This document shows positions 1 through 8,910 of a stretch of DNA of 20,248 nt, one piece after another; the first letter of the stretch is position 1, and each line of letters starts with the position of its first letter. A model generated the notes under the pieces. It saw only the letters and a program-made list of their open reading frames with translations, was not told the origin of the DNA and ran no database searches. The stretch covers positions 1 to 20,248 of the forward strand of contig CAMLSA010000059.1 in NCBI GenBank assembly GCA_946482655.1, given 5' to 3'. The DNA is from an uncultured Sphingomonas sp. GTDB taxonomy: Bacteria > Pseudomonadota > Alphaproteobacteria > Sphingomonadales > Sphingomonadaceae. The translations under genes and the position numbers were made by a program.

Positions 1-1143
1 CCGCATTGCGAGGGCACCGGCCTGATCCGAACCGCCTCGTCGGCGGGCCTGTCCGCGCTGCGCATGCTCGAGGATGAGGCCGCGCGCGGCCGCGGTTCGC
101 GGCTGATGCTGCGGGCGAGCCAGGAAGCCGCCTTCTATGTGCTCAACCGCAAGCGCGCCGAGCTCGCCGAGATCGAGGAACGCTATGGTGTGATGATCGA
201 GATTCTCTCGGACGGCACCCTCGAAGGCGCGCGCATGAGTGTCGAGGCCGGTGGCCCGCCGCCAAGCCATGCACCGCGCCTCCCGACGCCGATGGCAATC
301 GAATCCGACGACGATCTCGAGGAGGTCGAGGTCGAGGAGGAGGAAGAAGAGGAGTTCGAGGCCGAAGTCGAAGGCGGTGAGGGCAGGGGCCAGGAGGAAG
401 GCGAGCGCGGCGAAGGCCGTGGCCGCCGCCGCCGCCGGCGTCGCCGCCGCGGCGGTCGTGGCCGCGATCAGGAGGGCCAGGCCGATACGGAAGAGACCGC
501 CGAGCCTTCGGGCGAGGGCGACGAAGCTGCCGAAGCTGCCGAAGCCGGCGACGACAATGGTGAGCTCCGCCGTGGCCGCCGCCGTGGCCGTCGTTCTGGC
601 CGGCGCCGGGGTGGTGAAGGTGCGGGCGTTGCCGATGAAGCTCCCGGCGAACAGGTCGAGGCGATCATGGCCGAGGAAGTTCCGCTCCCGACCGCCGAGG
701 CTCCGGCACCCGCGGAAGAGGCGCCCAAGGGTCGCCGTCGCCCGCGTGCCCGCAAGGTCGATGCCGTCTCCGTTCCGGTCGAGGAAGCGGTAGCTGCCCC
801 GGTGGAGGCTGTTGCCGAGATCACGGCCGAGGCACCCCCCGAGGAAGCCAAGCCGCGCCGTGGACGCCGCAAGAAAGTCGATGCTGGAGCCGGGGCGGTC
901 GAGACCCCGGTCGTCGAAAGCCTAGCCGAAGCAGCGCCCGTCCGGGCGTCCGCGGCCGAGGAGGCCCCCGTCGAGGAAGCCCCCAAGCGCCGCAGCCGCG
1001 CCCGCGCCAAGGCGGCGCCGGGCGAAGCCGCCGAAGTGATGGCGGCTCCGGTCGAAGCCGAGCCGGCTGCGGGTGTCGGCGAGGACGAGGAGGCGGACGG
1101 ACCGCCGCGGCGTGGCTGGTGGCAGCGGACCTTCGGCGCCTGA
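1..1143 (+). CDS. rne: Ribonuclease E, C-terminal part (5' end outside window)
   Basis: This is the 3' part of RNase E, the endonuclease that starts mRNA decay, matures rRNA and scaffolds the RNA degradosome. The frame is open from base 1 and begins PHCEGTG, the second half of the Zn-link CPxC motif of RNase E/G; the first Cys lies just upstream. The small-domain sequence follows (LRMLEDEAARG, then YVLNRKRAEL and IEERYGVMIEI). From about base 300 the protein is low-complexity: an acidic Glu run (about 319-365), an Arg run (about 418-465), then alternating acidic/Ala-Pro and Arg-rich blocks typical of the disordered scaffold half. The last residues include RRGWWQRTFGA. In Caulobacter RNase E a C-terminal GWW-containing peptide binds PNPase, so the same contact is inferred here. 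A weak hairpin follows the stop. The identity is secure; the catalytic S1 and DNase I-like domains are not in the window. Confidence 0.95.
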   Translation, partial: PHCEGTGLIRTASSAGLSALRMLEDEAARGRGSRLMLRASQEAAFYVLNRKRAELAEIEERYGVMIEILSDGTLEGARMSVEAGGPPPSHAPRLPTPMAIESDDDLEEVEVEEEEEEEFEAEVEGGEGRGQEEGERGEGRGRRRRRRRRRGGRGRDQEGQADTEETAEPSGEGDEAAEAAEAGDDNGELRRGRRRGRRSGRRRGGEGAGVADEAPGEQVEAIMAEEVPLPTAEAPAPAEEAPKGRRRPRARKVDAVSVPVEEAVAAPVEAVAEITAEAPPEEAKPRRGRRKKVDAGAGAVETPVVESLAEAAPVRASAAEEAPVEEAPKRRSRARAKAAPGEAAEVMAAPVEAEPAAGVGEDEEADGPPRRGWWQRTFGA

Positions 1144-1150
1144 TCATGAT

Positions 1151-1178
1151 CGGCGGGCCGGCCATGACCCGCCCGCCG
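1151..1178 (+). terminator. Possible hairpin after rne
   Basis: CGGCGGG (1151-1157) pairs with CCCGCCG (1172-1178) across a 14-base loop, starting 8 bases after the rne stop. No T-run follows, so it may be only a stable 3' end, or a chance GC-rich repeat. Confidence 0.25.
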
Positions 1179-1225
1179 TATCGCTTCACGCGCGGTTCAG
1201 CCGCACGCGGCCAGGATTGACGAGC

Positions 1226-2608
1226 ATGGGCGAAATTGCCGGATCGTCGGGATATTTGCGCCGGGGGCTGCGCGCGCTGGCCGTCGCGCTACTGTCGCTG
1301 TCGATCGCCACTCAGCCGGTGATGGCGCAGTCGATCCTGCGCGATGCCGAAACCGAGGCCTATCTCAAGGAGATTTCGGCGCCGCTGGTGACGGCGGCGG
1401 GTCTCCAGGCCGGCAATGTCGACATAGTCCTGATCGGAGACAAGCAGATCAACGCCTTCGTCGCCGGTGGCCAGGCAGTCTACATCCATAGCGGTCTGAT
1501 CGAGGCGGCCGACAGCACCAACGAGCTGCAGGGCGTGATCGCGCACGAGATCGGCCATATCGTGGGCGGCCATATCGTCCGCTTCGGGGAAGGCGCCAAG
1601 GGAGCGACTGCGATCACGGTGCTGTCGCTGCTGCTTGGTGCCGCGGCGATGGCGGCTGGCTCGGCGGATGCCGGCATGGGCGTGATGATGGCGGGCCAGC
1701 AGGCCGCGATGGGGAAATTCCTCGCCTTCAACAGGGTCCAGGAATCGAGCGCCGATGCGGCGGGACTCAGTTATCTGACCAAGGCGGGAATCTCGGGCAA
1801 GGGCATGCTCAGCTTCTTCCTCAAACTCAGGAAGGAGGAGTTTCGCTACGCCTCCACCTATGCCGAGGTCGATCCGTTCATGCAGACTCACCCGATGTCG
1901 GGCGACCGCGAGGCGACCCTGTCGGCGGATGTGCTGCGATCGCCCGCCTACGGTACCAAGACCGATCCCGCGCTGGAAAGGAAGTTCCAGCGGATCAAGG
2001 CCAAATTGATCGGCTATATGGACGAGCCGACCAGCGCACTTCGCAAATATCCCGAAACCGATCAGAGCCAGGCGGCACATTATGCGCGTGCCTATGCCTG
2101 GCATCGCGGGGCCTATCCCGAGAAGGCGATCGAGGAGGTCGGCAAGCTGGTCGCCTCGGCCCCCGACGATCCTTATTTCCGCGAGCTCCAGGGGCAGATC
2201 TTGCTCGAATCGGGCAAGCCGCAGGAGGCGATCGCGCCGTTGCGGCTCGCCGTCCAGCGCGCGCGGGGCGCTCCGCTGATCTCGGCGCTCCTCGGCCATG
2301 CGCTGGTCGCGACCGAAGATCCGGCCAACCTCAAGGAAGCACGTGATGTGCTCAAGGTCTCGGTGGCTCGCGATCGTGACAATCCATTCGCCTGGTATAC
2401 GCTCGGCATGGCCTATGCCCGGCTGGGCGACGAACCGCGCGCGCAGCTCGCGACCGCCGAGCGCTATGCCCTGATCGGCGACAATGGCCGGGCCATGGCG
2501 AGCGCCGAAGCGGCCATGGCGCGGATTCCACGCGGCACTTCCGACTATCTGCGCGCGGAGGACATCGCCCTCTCGGCGCGCGCCGCGGCGAATGATCGCA
2601 AGAAATGA
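1226..2608 (+). CDS. Exported M48 family zinc metalloprotease with C-terminal TPR-like repeats
   Basis: A 460-residue protein of the BepA/YfgC-like M48 group, periplasmic proteases that serve outer-membrane quality control. The ATG at 1226 is chosen because it gives a clean signal peptide: Arg-rich n-region, hydrophobic core at about residues 15-30, and likely cleavage after PVMA (34). The frame is open further upstream but would overlap rne without a plausible signal. The zinc site is HEIGH at residues 107-111, with the third ligand in ESSAD (Glu173). A hydrophobic Ala/Leu/Met segment lies at about 130-165. The C-terminal half is helical and repeat-like (for example EKAIEEVGKLV and PQEAIAPLRLAV), as in TPR domains. 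The stop overlaps the following dsbA-like gene as ATGA, so the two are probably translationally coupled. The family is secure; the exact orthology to BepA is not. Confidence 0.9.
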   Translation: MGEIAGSSGYLRRGLRALAVALLSLSIATQPVMAQSILRDAETEAYLKEISAPLVTAAGLQAGNVDIVLIGDKQINAFVAGGQAVYIHSGLIEAADSTNELQGVIAHEIGHIVGGHIVRFGEGAKGATAITVLSLLLGAAAMAAGSADAGMGVMMAGQQAAMGKFLAFNRVQESSADAAGLSYLTKAGISGKGMLSFFLKLRKEEFRYASTYAEVDPFMQTHPMSGDREATLSADVLRSPAYGTKTDPALERKFQRIKAKLIGYMDEPTSALRKYPETDQSQAAHYARAYAWHRGAYPEKAIEEVGKLVASAPDDPYFRELQGQILLESGKPQEAIAPLRLAVQRARGAPLISALLGHALVATEDPANLKEARDVLKVSVARDRDNPFAWYTLGMAYARLGDEPRAQLATAERYALIGDNGRAMASAEAAMARIPRGTSDYLRAEDIALSARAAANDRKK

Positions 2609-3360
2609 GCATCCGGGATTTCATGCTGCGTCACCGGCAGCTGGCTGCCACGATCGGCGCCGGTTCGGCGATCCTGATCGGAGGCGGGGCGGCCTGGCTG
2701 ACCCATCAGCGCTCGGCGGCGCCGAGCGACAAGGCCGAGATCGAGCGTGTGGTGCGCGACTATATTCTCGCCCACCCCGAGATCATACCGCAGGCGCTGG
2801 AAAAGCTGCGCGCGCAGCAGAGCGAGACGGCCTATGCCAGCAGCAAGGCCGCGCTCGAGACGCCCTTCGCCTCCGCCTGGGCGGGCGCCGAGAATGGTGA
2901 CGTAACCCTGGTGATGTTCACCGATTACGCCTGCGGCTATTGCCGGACGAGCCTGCCGGATATCGACCGGCTGCTCGCCGAGGATCCGAAGCTCAAGGTC
3001 GTGTGGCGGGAGATACCGATATTGGGGCCGGGCAGCGAGATCGCCGCCAAGGCGAGCCTGGCCGCCGCACAGCAGGGAGCCTTCCGTGAATTCCACCAGC
3101 GCATGTTCGCGACCGGCCAACCCGATGGCGACAAGGTCTCGGCGGTGCTGCGCTCGATGAAGCTCGATCTCCGGCGCGTTCAGGCCGATCTCGACAGCCC
3201 GACGGTAATGGCGGAACTGCGCAAGAACATCGAGCTTGCCCAGCGAGTCGACGAATCGCTCGCGACCCCGACTTTCGTGGTTGGCGGTCAGATGCTGAAG
3301 GGCGCGGTGGGCTATGACGCGCTGAAGAAGGCGGTCACCGACGCGCGGAAGCGGGCATAG
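2605..3360 (+). CDS. DsbA-family thiol:disulfide oxidoreductase
   Basis: A 251-residue thioredoxin-fold protein of the DsbA/DsbG-like group (thioredoxin_4/Com1-like), acting on cysteines of exported proteins. An N-terminal hydrophobic segment (residues about 13-32) is a signal anchor or uncleaved signal; the rest should be periplasmic. A helical region at about 41-75 (IERVVRDYILAHPE) precedes the catalytic fold, as in many alphaproteobacterial members. The active site is CGYC at Cys110-Cys113 in the context TDYACGYCR, and the cis-proline loop is ATPTFVVGG near the C-terminus. It starts inside the stop of the M48 protease gene (ATGA) with no clear Shine-Dalgarno, which suggests translational coupling and a shared role in envelope protein folding and turnover. 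Whether it oxidises or isomerises cannot be told from sequence. Confidence 0.9.
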   Translation: MSIRDFMLRHRQLAATIGAGSAILIGGGAAWLTHQRSAAPSDKAEIERVVRDYILAHPEIIPQALEKLRAQQSETAYASSKAALETPFASAWAGAENGDVTLVMFTDYACGYCRTSLPDIDRLLAEDPKLKVVWREIPILGPGSEIAAKASLAAAQQGAFREFHQRMFATGQPDGDKVSAVLRSMKLDLRRVQADLDSPTVMAELRKNIELAQRVDESLATPTFVVGGQMLKGAVGYDALKKAVTDARKRA

Positions 3361-3397
3361 GATTTCGTCGCCCGCCGGAGGGTGGACGACGGCCGAA

Positions 3398-3835
3398 TTA
3401 CCGCTCCACCACCCCCTCGATCGTCGCGCTCCCCGGATGATGCTTGTCGAGGTGCCGCTTGATGATCTTCAGGTTGCGGCTGTTCGAGCGGAAGAAGAAG
3501 TCGGGAATGGCGCCGACCCAGGGGATCGCGCCGAGCAGAAGATCGACTCCGACATTGCCGAACATCCGCGCGATCTGCCATTTCGACATGCCGAGGTTGC
3601 GGGCCTCCCAGGCGAGCCAGCTTCCCATCACCGCGCCGATCGTGGGGCCGACGACCGGGACCATGTCGAGCAGCACGTCGAGTCCCAGGGGCTTGTTGAT
3701 CCCGGGGACGACGAACATCCGCTCGAGGAGCGCTTCCATCGTCTCGATCCGGCGGCGCACCGAGGCGGCGTCGCGGCCCATGCCGGGCATGCGATCCGCT
3801 AAATCATCGAAATCGGCGCTCGTCGGGCGTCTCAT
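3398..3835 (-). CDS. DUF4112 domain membrane protein
   Basis: A 145-residue protein recognised as DUF4112, a small membrane-associated family of unknown function common in proteobacteria. It carries two related hydrophobic segments, LGLDVLLDMVPVVGPTIG followed by SWLAWEA, and GVDLLLGAIPWVGAIPDFFF. Each has the family's Pro-hydrophobic-Val-Gly pattern, and the second is followed by FRSNSRNLKIIKRHL. The ATG at 3835 is preferred because GGAG sits 8 bases upstream; an in-frame GTG at 3856 lies ahead of that site. It follows the second substrate-binding protein by 33 bases on the same strand and may be the last gene of that unit. It converges with the dsbA-like gene; the 37-base gap shows no convincing terminator. 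Confidence 0.85.
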   Translation of the reverse strand: MRRPTSADFDDLADRMPGMGRDAASVRRRIETMEALLERMFVVPGINKPLGLDVLLDMVPVVGPTIGAVMGSWLAWEARNLGMSKWQIARMFGNVGVDLLLGAIPWVGAIPDFFFRSNSRNLKIIKRHLDKHHPGSATIEGVVER

Positions 3836-3868
3836 GCAAATTTCTCCGTAATCCACGGGTGGATCGCC

Positions 3869-5362
3869 TCAGCGGTTGCTTTTGTTCCCGATCAGCGGGG
3901 CGAGCGGATGAACCGCGCGCGGGTTGAGCTTGAAGCCGGGCAGATCGGGCGCGGCCAGCGACCAGCGCACCGGTTGGGCGATCGGAATGAACGGTGCGAT
4001 CGCGGCGAGCCGCGCCTCGGTGTCGGTGATCATCCGGGCACGCAACGCCGGATCGGCCGTGCCGCGGGCGATCCGGAACGCCTCGTCGGCCTGAACGCTG
4101 CACGGTCCGCCCTGATTGCACAGAAAATGGGCGAGGAACCAGTCGGCGTGGCCCGCCGGCGCGACTTCGTCGATCAGCCGCAGGTCGGCGCGCGCACGGG
4201 GGCCGACCCGCTCCACCTCCACACCGATCGCGCGCCACTGCCGGCGGACGGCGGCGAACAGGATCGCCGAGCCAGGCCCCGCGGGCATCGCCACGGTCAG
4301 GCGGACCGCGCCGTCGACGCCATTTTGAGCGCGCCAGATGCCGATGATGCGCCGCGCGGTTTCGACCCGGCCGGCAAGCGCGCGTCCATCCGCCCCCCCG
4401 ACGTTGGCGAATGCCTGCGCCCAGAAGGGGCGGGTCGGTTCGACGACGTCGGTGAGGCCAGGGGGCAGGATCGCCTGGATCGATCGCCAGCCGGGCACCC
4501 CCAGCGCGGCGCCGATCGCGTCCCGGTCGAGTGCCATCGCCAGGGCCTGGCGGACCTCGGCGGCCATCAGCGCCGGCGAGTTGCGTGCGACGCGAAAGCC
4601 GAACAGTCCGGTCGCGGGGTCGATCTGGACGTTACGCGGGGGAATGTTGGCGAGTCGGGTATAGAGGAAATCGTCGAAGCTGCCCCCCGTGACCAGTTCC
4701 GCCTCGCCATTGGCGAAGCGCGCCACCGCGAGGCCGGCACGTTCTCCGCGCAGAAAAATGCGGCGTTTGGCCTCGGCCTTGGCGCCATCGTCGTCAAGGC
4801 TCTCGGCAACCGGCGGAGGGCGCAATATGGTCAGCCGGCCTACCTTGCCATCGAGCAGCAGCGGCCCCGTACCCTCGCTGTCGAGCAGCAGGGCGAATGC
4901 GGGCCCGGCGAGCAACGACATCAACTCGGGACGTGGCGCCGACAGGCGGATCTCGATCACTTCGGGGGTGACCGCGACTACTTCGCGCACCCCGTCGAGG
5001 CCGGTGCCGAGCGAAGCGTCGCGATAGCGGTGCAACAACCGGCGCAGCCGTGCGGCGACTCTCTCGGCGTCGGCGCGGTCATGATCGAGCCGGAAGGTGT
5101 AATAGAGGCCATCGTCCGAGATCGCCCAGCGCATGGCGAGCCCCGGTTCGACCTGTGCGGCCATGTCGAGTCTGACCAGCCCCTGGGCGACCGCGCCGAG
5201 CAACGCCGCTTCCACGCGGCGCGGCGGTCCCGCGGCCGGATCGCGCAATCGTATTTCGCGGCCGATTACGCTGACCGTTACCCGATCGTCGTTGCCGCTC
5301 TGGCCGCAGCCAGCCAGCAACAGCAGCGCAGTCGCGGCTGTGATGGGGATGGGGCGCATCAT
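3869..5362 (-). CDS. Peptide ABC transporter substrate-binding lipoprotein (SBP_bac_5), distal copy
   Basis: A 497-residue member of the oligopeptide/dipeptide/nickel-binding family (DppA/OppA-like, SBP family 5). The N-terminus ends in a lipobox LLAGC followed by GQSGND, so it should be a lipid-anchored periplasmic lipoprotein. The family outline is visible: an early segment [20 protein letters not shown] matching the usual 'pgLAesWevSdDGltytFkL', and later [14 protein letters not shown], matching the family's 'vRqAls.aiDr..i'. The ATG overlaps the stop of the upstream paralogue (ATGA), and ATG is doubled (5362 or 5359). No permease or ATPase gene is adjacent, so the ligand and transporter are unknown. 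The sequence is more divergent than its neighbour and may bind a different ligand or serve a non-transport role. Confidence 0.88.
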   Translation of the reverse strand: MMRPIPITAATALLLLAGCGQSGNDDRVTVSVIGREIRLRDPAAGPPRRVEAALLGAVAQGLVRLDMAAQVEPGLAMRWAISDDGLYYTFRLDHDRADAERVAARLRRLLHRYRDASLGTGLDGVREVVAVTPEVIEIRLSAPRPELMSLLAGPAFALLLDSEGTGPLLLDGKVGRLTILRPPPVAESLDDDGAKAEAKRRIFLRGERAGLAVARFANGEAELVTGGSFDDFLYTRLANIPPRNVQIDPATGLFGFRVARNSPALMAAEVRQALAMALDRDAIGAALGVPGWRSIQAILPPGLTDVVEPTRPFWAQAFANVGGADGRALAGRVETARRIIGIWRAQNGVDGAVRLTVAMPAGPGSAILFAAVRRQWRAIGVEVERVGPRARADLRLIDEVAPAGHADWFLAHFLCNQGGPCSVQADEAFRIARGTADPALRARMITDTEARLAAIAPFIPIAQPVRWSLAAPDLPGFKLNPRAVHPLAPLIGNKSNR

Positions 5363-6888
5363 TTCAGCTTCAGCGTCCGGCTCGGGTGCATATTCGGAGC
5401 ATTGTCGTGCCAGCCTATGACGCGGGGGGCAACCAGTGCGCGGCTGACATAATGGTAAAGCGGGATCAGCGGCGCATCATTGACCAGGATCGCCTCGGCC
5501 GCGCGCATCGCCCGGATACGGGCGGCCGGATCGGCGATCCCCATCGCCCGGTTGAGCGCGGCGTCGAAGGCTGGGCTCGCATAGCCCGAATAGTTGAGCT
5601 GCCCCGCATCGGATCGGTGGATCGCGAGATAATTTTCGGGCGCCGCGATATCGCCGATCCAGCCTGAGCGCGCGACCTCGAAATCGCGGCGTCTGAGGTT
5701 GGCGAAGTGGAGCGAGGCTTCGCTGTTCAGGAGATGCGCCTCGACCGGGAGCGGCCGCCACATCGCCGCCATCGCCACCGCGACCCGGCGATGATCGGCA
5801 TCGCTGTTGAAACGCACGTCGAAGACCAGCTTTCGGTCCGGCCCATAGCCCGCGGCGGCGAGCAGCGCACGCGCCGCCATCAGCCGGCGTTCGCGGCTCC
5901 AGTCCGCCCACGCCGGGCGATAGCCGCCGGCCCCTCCCGTCACGCCCGGCGGCACCACGCCCCAGGCGGGCCGCGTGCCGAGTCCGATCAGCTTGCCCGC
6001 GATCCATTGCCGGTCGATCGCGATCGAGAGCGCGCGGCGGACGCGGATGTCGTCGAAGGGCGGGCGGCCGGTGTTGAATACGAAATAATAGCTGCCGTTA
6101 TAGGGCGCCACATGCGCGGCCCCCGGCAGCCGTTCGGCGATCCAGCCGGCGCGGGCGGGCGGAAAATCATTGGTCGTATCCACTTCGCCCGCGGCGAAGC
6201 TGCGCAGAGCCGTCAGCCGATCGGTCACCGGCCGCCATTCGACCTCGGCGATCGGGGCTTGCCCCCCATGCCAATGCGGGTTGCGAGCGAGGCGGAGACG
6301 CTCATTGAGCCGCCATTCGGTCAGCCGATAGGGTCCTGAGCCGACCAGCGGCCTCTCGGCGGTCCAGCCGTCTCCCGCCGCGGCGATGCGATGGACCGGC
6401 AGAGCCGCCATCGCGGGCAGCGCCAGCAGCTCCGGCAACGAGGGCATCGGAGCATGCAGATCGACGACCACGGCGCCGCCATCGGCGGTGACGTTCGCGA
6501 TGGCGGTGAACAAGGCGGCGCTCGGTGATGCGGTGCCGGGATCGCGCAGCCGCGCGAAGACCGCGGCGAAGATCCGTGCCGTGATCGGCCGGCCATCCGA
6601 GAAGCGCAGGCCGGAGCGCAGCGTGAAACGCCATCGCAGGCCGTCGGCCGAGATGCTCCAGCCCTCGGCCAGTCCGGGCTCGGCGCGGCCGTGGCCGTTG
6701 ATCCGGGTGAGCCCTTCGAACTGATCCCGGGCGACGCGGATCGTCGCCAGGTCGGAGGCCTTCTGCGGATCGAGGCTCTTCACTTCATCGTCGGCGAGGC
6801 GGATGATGCGGTCCTCTGGCAACGCCTCCCGCTTCCCGCCATGGCAGGCGGCCAGGATCAGCAGCAGCGGAAGGATGAGGCGGCGCAT
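5359..6888 (-). CDS. Peptide ABC transporter substrate-binding lipoprotein (SBP_bac_5), proximal copy
   Basis: A 509-residue member of SBP family 5 (OppA-like). The N-terminus [18 protein letters not shown] is a lipoprotein signal with lipobox LAAC. Family hallmarks: [64 protein letters not shown] and, near the end, a segment [11 protein letters not shown] typical of OppA proteins. The ATG at 6888 is preferred; a GTG two codons earlier (6894) is also in frame, and neither has a strong ribosome site. The downstream paralogue starts inside its stop. These residues support binding of a short peptide or similar ligand, but specificity cannot be read. It is the first gene of a probable three-gene unit with 3869-5362 and 3398-3835. 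Confidence 0.9.
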   Translation of the reverse strand: MRRLILPLLLILAACHGGKREALPEDRIIRLADDEVKSLDPQKASDLATIRVARDQFEGLTRINGHGRAEPGLAEGWSISADGLRWRFTLRSGLRFSDGRPITARIFAAVFARLRDPGTASPSAALFTAIANVTADGGAVVVDLHAPMPSLPELLALPAMAALPVHRIAAAGDGWTAERPLVGSGPYRLTEWRLNERLRLARNPHWHGGQAPIAEVEWRPVTDRLTALRSFAAGEVDTTNDFPPARAGWIAERLPGAAHVAPYNGSYYFVFNTGRPPFDDIRVRRALSIAIDRQWIAGKLIGLGTRPAWGVVPPGVTGGAGGYRPAWADWSRERRLMAARALLAAAGYGPDRKLVFDVRFNSDADHRRVAVAMAAMWRPLPVEAHLLNSEASLHFANLRRRDFEVARSGWIGDIAAPENYLAIHRSDAGQLNYSGYASPAFDAALNRAMGIADPAARIRAMRAAEAILVNDAPLIPLYHYVSRALVAPRVIGWHDNAPNMHPSRTLKLK

Positions 6889-6987
6889 CTTCACTGCGAG
6901 TTAGGCCCGATGGCTGCCCTGCGCTCAACCCCAAATCGCCGTTACGCCGAACTTGTCTCAGCAGCCGCTTGCGGCGGCGGCTTTGAT

Positions 6988-8003
6988 CTACGAGCCGGCA
7001 GCGGACGGCACGACACCGATCACCGCCCCTGGCGACCGGTGGTACGCAAGCTTCGCCAGTCCAATTTCCAGCGCCGCCCTCAGCCGATAGGCGGCCGCGA
7101 TGGCCGCGCCGGCAAGGAAACAGCCGGCGACGACGTCGGTGAGATGATGGCTGCCGTGCGGAATGGCGGACATGATGACGCCGCCGTTGAACAACAATGC
7201 CGCCACCCGAGTGCGCGTACCTCCCAAAATGCCCATGCGAACAGGACGCCGGCCGCCGCATGATAGCTCGGGAAGGTCATCAGCCCCAGAAGGCCATCTG
7301 ACGGAAAGACGAGAGTGCCACCGGCGCGGAGCGCGGAAACATGCCCGACCGTCAGCGCCTCGGACAGGAGAGAGACATCCGGATGCACGGTTTTCGAAAG
7401 TCCAAGGGCGCCATAGGCGCCAATTGCCGGCCAGAAATAACCCACGGTATGGACGACCATAAGCGCAATGGCGTTGGCCGCCACGAATATGGAAAGCCGT
7501 GTGCCCTGGCCAGTGATCGCCAAGGCCAGGACCAGCACGCCGATCTGCTGCCCGCACCAGGCGTAAGGAAATCCCAGGAGGTGGGTCAGCGCCGGGTGGG
7601 CGTTGAACCAGGCCAGCATCCGGGGCCAGTCAAAGCCCATCGCGTGATCGGCGGCCAGGAGCTCCGCGTCGATCAGCGGGAAATTTCGGCCCGAATGAAA
7701 GATGGCATAGCCGAGCGACATTCCAAAGATCGAGAGGATGTAGCCGGCGAAGAGGGCGGCGAAAACGCATGCCACCGTCGGTCTCCGCCAGCGTAGCGCG
7801 GCGACGATTGCCGCCGTAGCGATGATGGCGATCTTGGCGAGTTCCAGCATGATGAAAGGCAGTGGCAGATGGTCGCCCAGGGCCACCAGGCCCCAGCCGG
7901 CAAACAACGCGGCGGGGATGATAGCGCACAGCACCGACGATCCGGCGTCGTTCGTTTCGCTCGCGGGGACCTGCACGAAAATTTTTCCAAATGATGGGCG
8001 CAA
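6988..8003 (-). pseudogene. PAP2-superfamily phosphatase (PAP2_3 type), broken by a frameshift
   Basis: A multi-span membrane protein of the type 2 phosphatidic acid phosphatase superfamily, which removes phosphate from lipid phosphates. The start is TTG at 8003, supported by a perfect AGGAGG 5 bases upstream. The first frame carries several hydrophobic segments and the second phosphatase motif FPSYHAAAG (near 7255-7285), then degenerates after WAFWEVRAL (about 7210) and would end at 7080. The expected continuation is in another frame: RVAALLFNGGVIMSAIPHG, then SHHLTDVVAG, the third motif with the catalytic His and Asp, stopping at 6988. The total span is 1016 bases, one short of 339 codons, which fits loss of one base near 7205-7230. 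The disrupted product would lack the catalytic His, so the gene is probably inactive unless the base is a sequencing error. Confidence 0.8.
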
Positions 8004-8195
8004 GCCGACCTCCTGCGCAGATCGAGTACAGTCGGTTGCCTTATATTCGGTTAAGCGGGCTCGCTACGCTGCGATGCGGCGATCAGACCCCCTCCGCGCC
8101 ATCCACAGTGCCGCCCGACATCGTCGATTTCGCTGCTGACATCCGCGTCATGAATATCGGCCAAGAGCGCCGCTGCAACGATTCGGGCGGAGTAG
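8004..8195. other. Non-coding gap between two divergent pseudogenes
   Basis: I see no convincing gene here. The left edge holds the strong ribosome site AGGAGG (8009-8014, read on the minus strand) for the PAP2 gene. A TATAAG-like element on the minus strand (8040-8045) could be a -10 box, but no matching -35 is present at normal spacing. Confidence 0.5.
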
Positions 8196-8907
8196 ATGGT
8201 GTGGTTATCGAGTCCCGAAGCTGGTTGGGCATGGCTATTGCTGACGGCCTGTGGCGGCTCGGCCGCCGTGGCGCAGCGGACGGGGACACACACGGGTTCT
8301 CCGCAAGAGATTCAGAGCGAATCCGAAGAGAGTGACGACGGGGATTTGATCCTCGTCCGAGGGCAGCGGGAGCGTGCTGCGGTGATCGGCGATATCGCGC
8401 CGGAGCAGCAGCTCAACGGCGGCCGGGCGGGCCAGGCGGACAGGGCGGCCGCTTGCAAATCTCGATGTTCCACACTGGTACTTCAAGGACGAGGTGCTGA
8501 TCCGCCGGAGGCTGCCGGCGCTCGATCTGCTCGGGCGGCGGCACCGCCGAACATGAGCTCGAGGCGCAGCTCGTCTATGCCGATAACGGCGTCGGGGGAC
8601 GCGTTAACGCGAGCTGGCGTAGCGGCACCAGGGTATTCGGCTCGGTCGGTTCGCCGACAGGCGATCTGCGCTTCTCGCCGCGCCCGACGGTCAATGCACG
8701 CATCTTCGTCCAGCTCGTGCAGATGCCGGCGCTGATCGACTCCGGCTGGGCACAGGGCGCGCGCATCTCGCTGCGCATCGACAATATGTTCCATTCGTAC
8801 CTGAGGTCCGCGACGCGACCGGGGCAACGCCGCTGCGCTACCAGCGCGGCTATCTCGATCCGGCCGGCAGGACGATCCGAATCGAGTTCCGCAAGCTCTT
8901 CTTCTGA
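8196..8907 (+). pseudogene. Degraded TonB-dependent-receptor-like gene (N- and C-terminal remnants)
   Basis: The remains of an outer-membrane receptor-like gene of a type I recognise from sphingomonads. From ATG 8196 one frame gives a signal peptide (LLLTACGGSAAVAQ) and then a plug-region start: LILVRGQRERAAVIGDIAPE, then QQLN. The large middle, which in intact relatives would be most of the protein, is absent. From about 8444 another frame reads GGRLQISMFHT. One lost base later comes WYFKDEVLIRRRLPALDLL, then one extra G near 8533 leads to GGGTAEHELEAQLVYADNG and on to ARISLRIDNMFHSYL. Another lost base near 8802 leads to the C-terminal strands EVRDATGATPLRYQRGYLDP and RTIRIEFRKLFF, stop 8905-8907. 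Ending on aromatic residues is typical of beta-barrel proteins. At least four lesions make it non-functional. The family assignment is by pattern memory of the terminal motifs. Confidence 0.75.
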
Positions 8908-8910
8908 CCC

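Noticed and set aside
468..1010. A 180-codon minus-strand frame opposite the rne scaffold region
   Set aside because: Ser/Ala/Arg low complexity is expected from the complement of Glu/Arg/Ala repeats, and rne is the real gene.
3908..5452. A 514-codon plus-strand frame
   Set aside because: It lies wholly opposite the distal substrate-binding lipoprotein and shows no recognisable domain.
6961..6984. A GC-rich short inverted repeat (GCCGC-TT-GCGGC) followed by TTT, after the PAP2 stop
   Set aside because: The stem is short, and the T's are on the plus strand while the neighbouring genes run on the minus strand, so a terminator role is not supported.
7195..7235. Programmed frameshifting in the PAP2 gene
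   Set aside because: No slippery heptamer or downstream structure is evident at the join. Simple loss of one base explains it better.
7991..8335. A 114-codon plus-strand frame between the PAP2 gene and the receptor relic
   Set aside because: There is no ribosome site, domain or signal. It overlaps the start of the PAP2 gene and the better-supported receptor relic frame.
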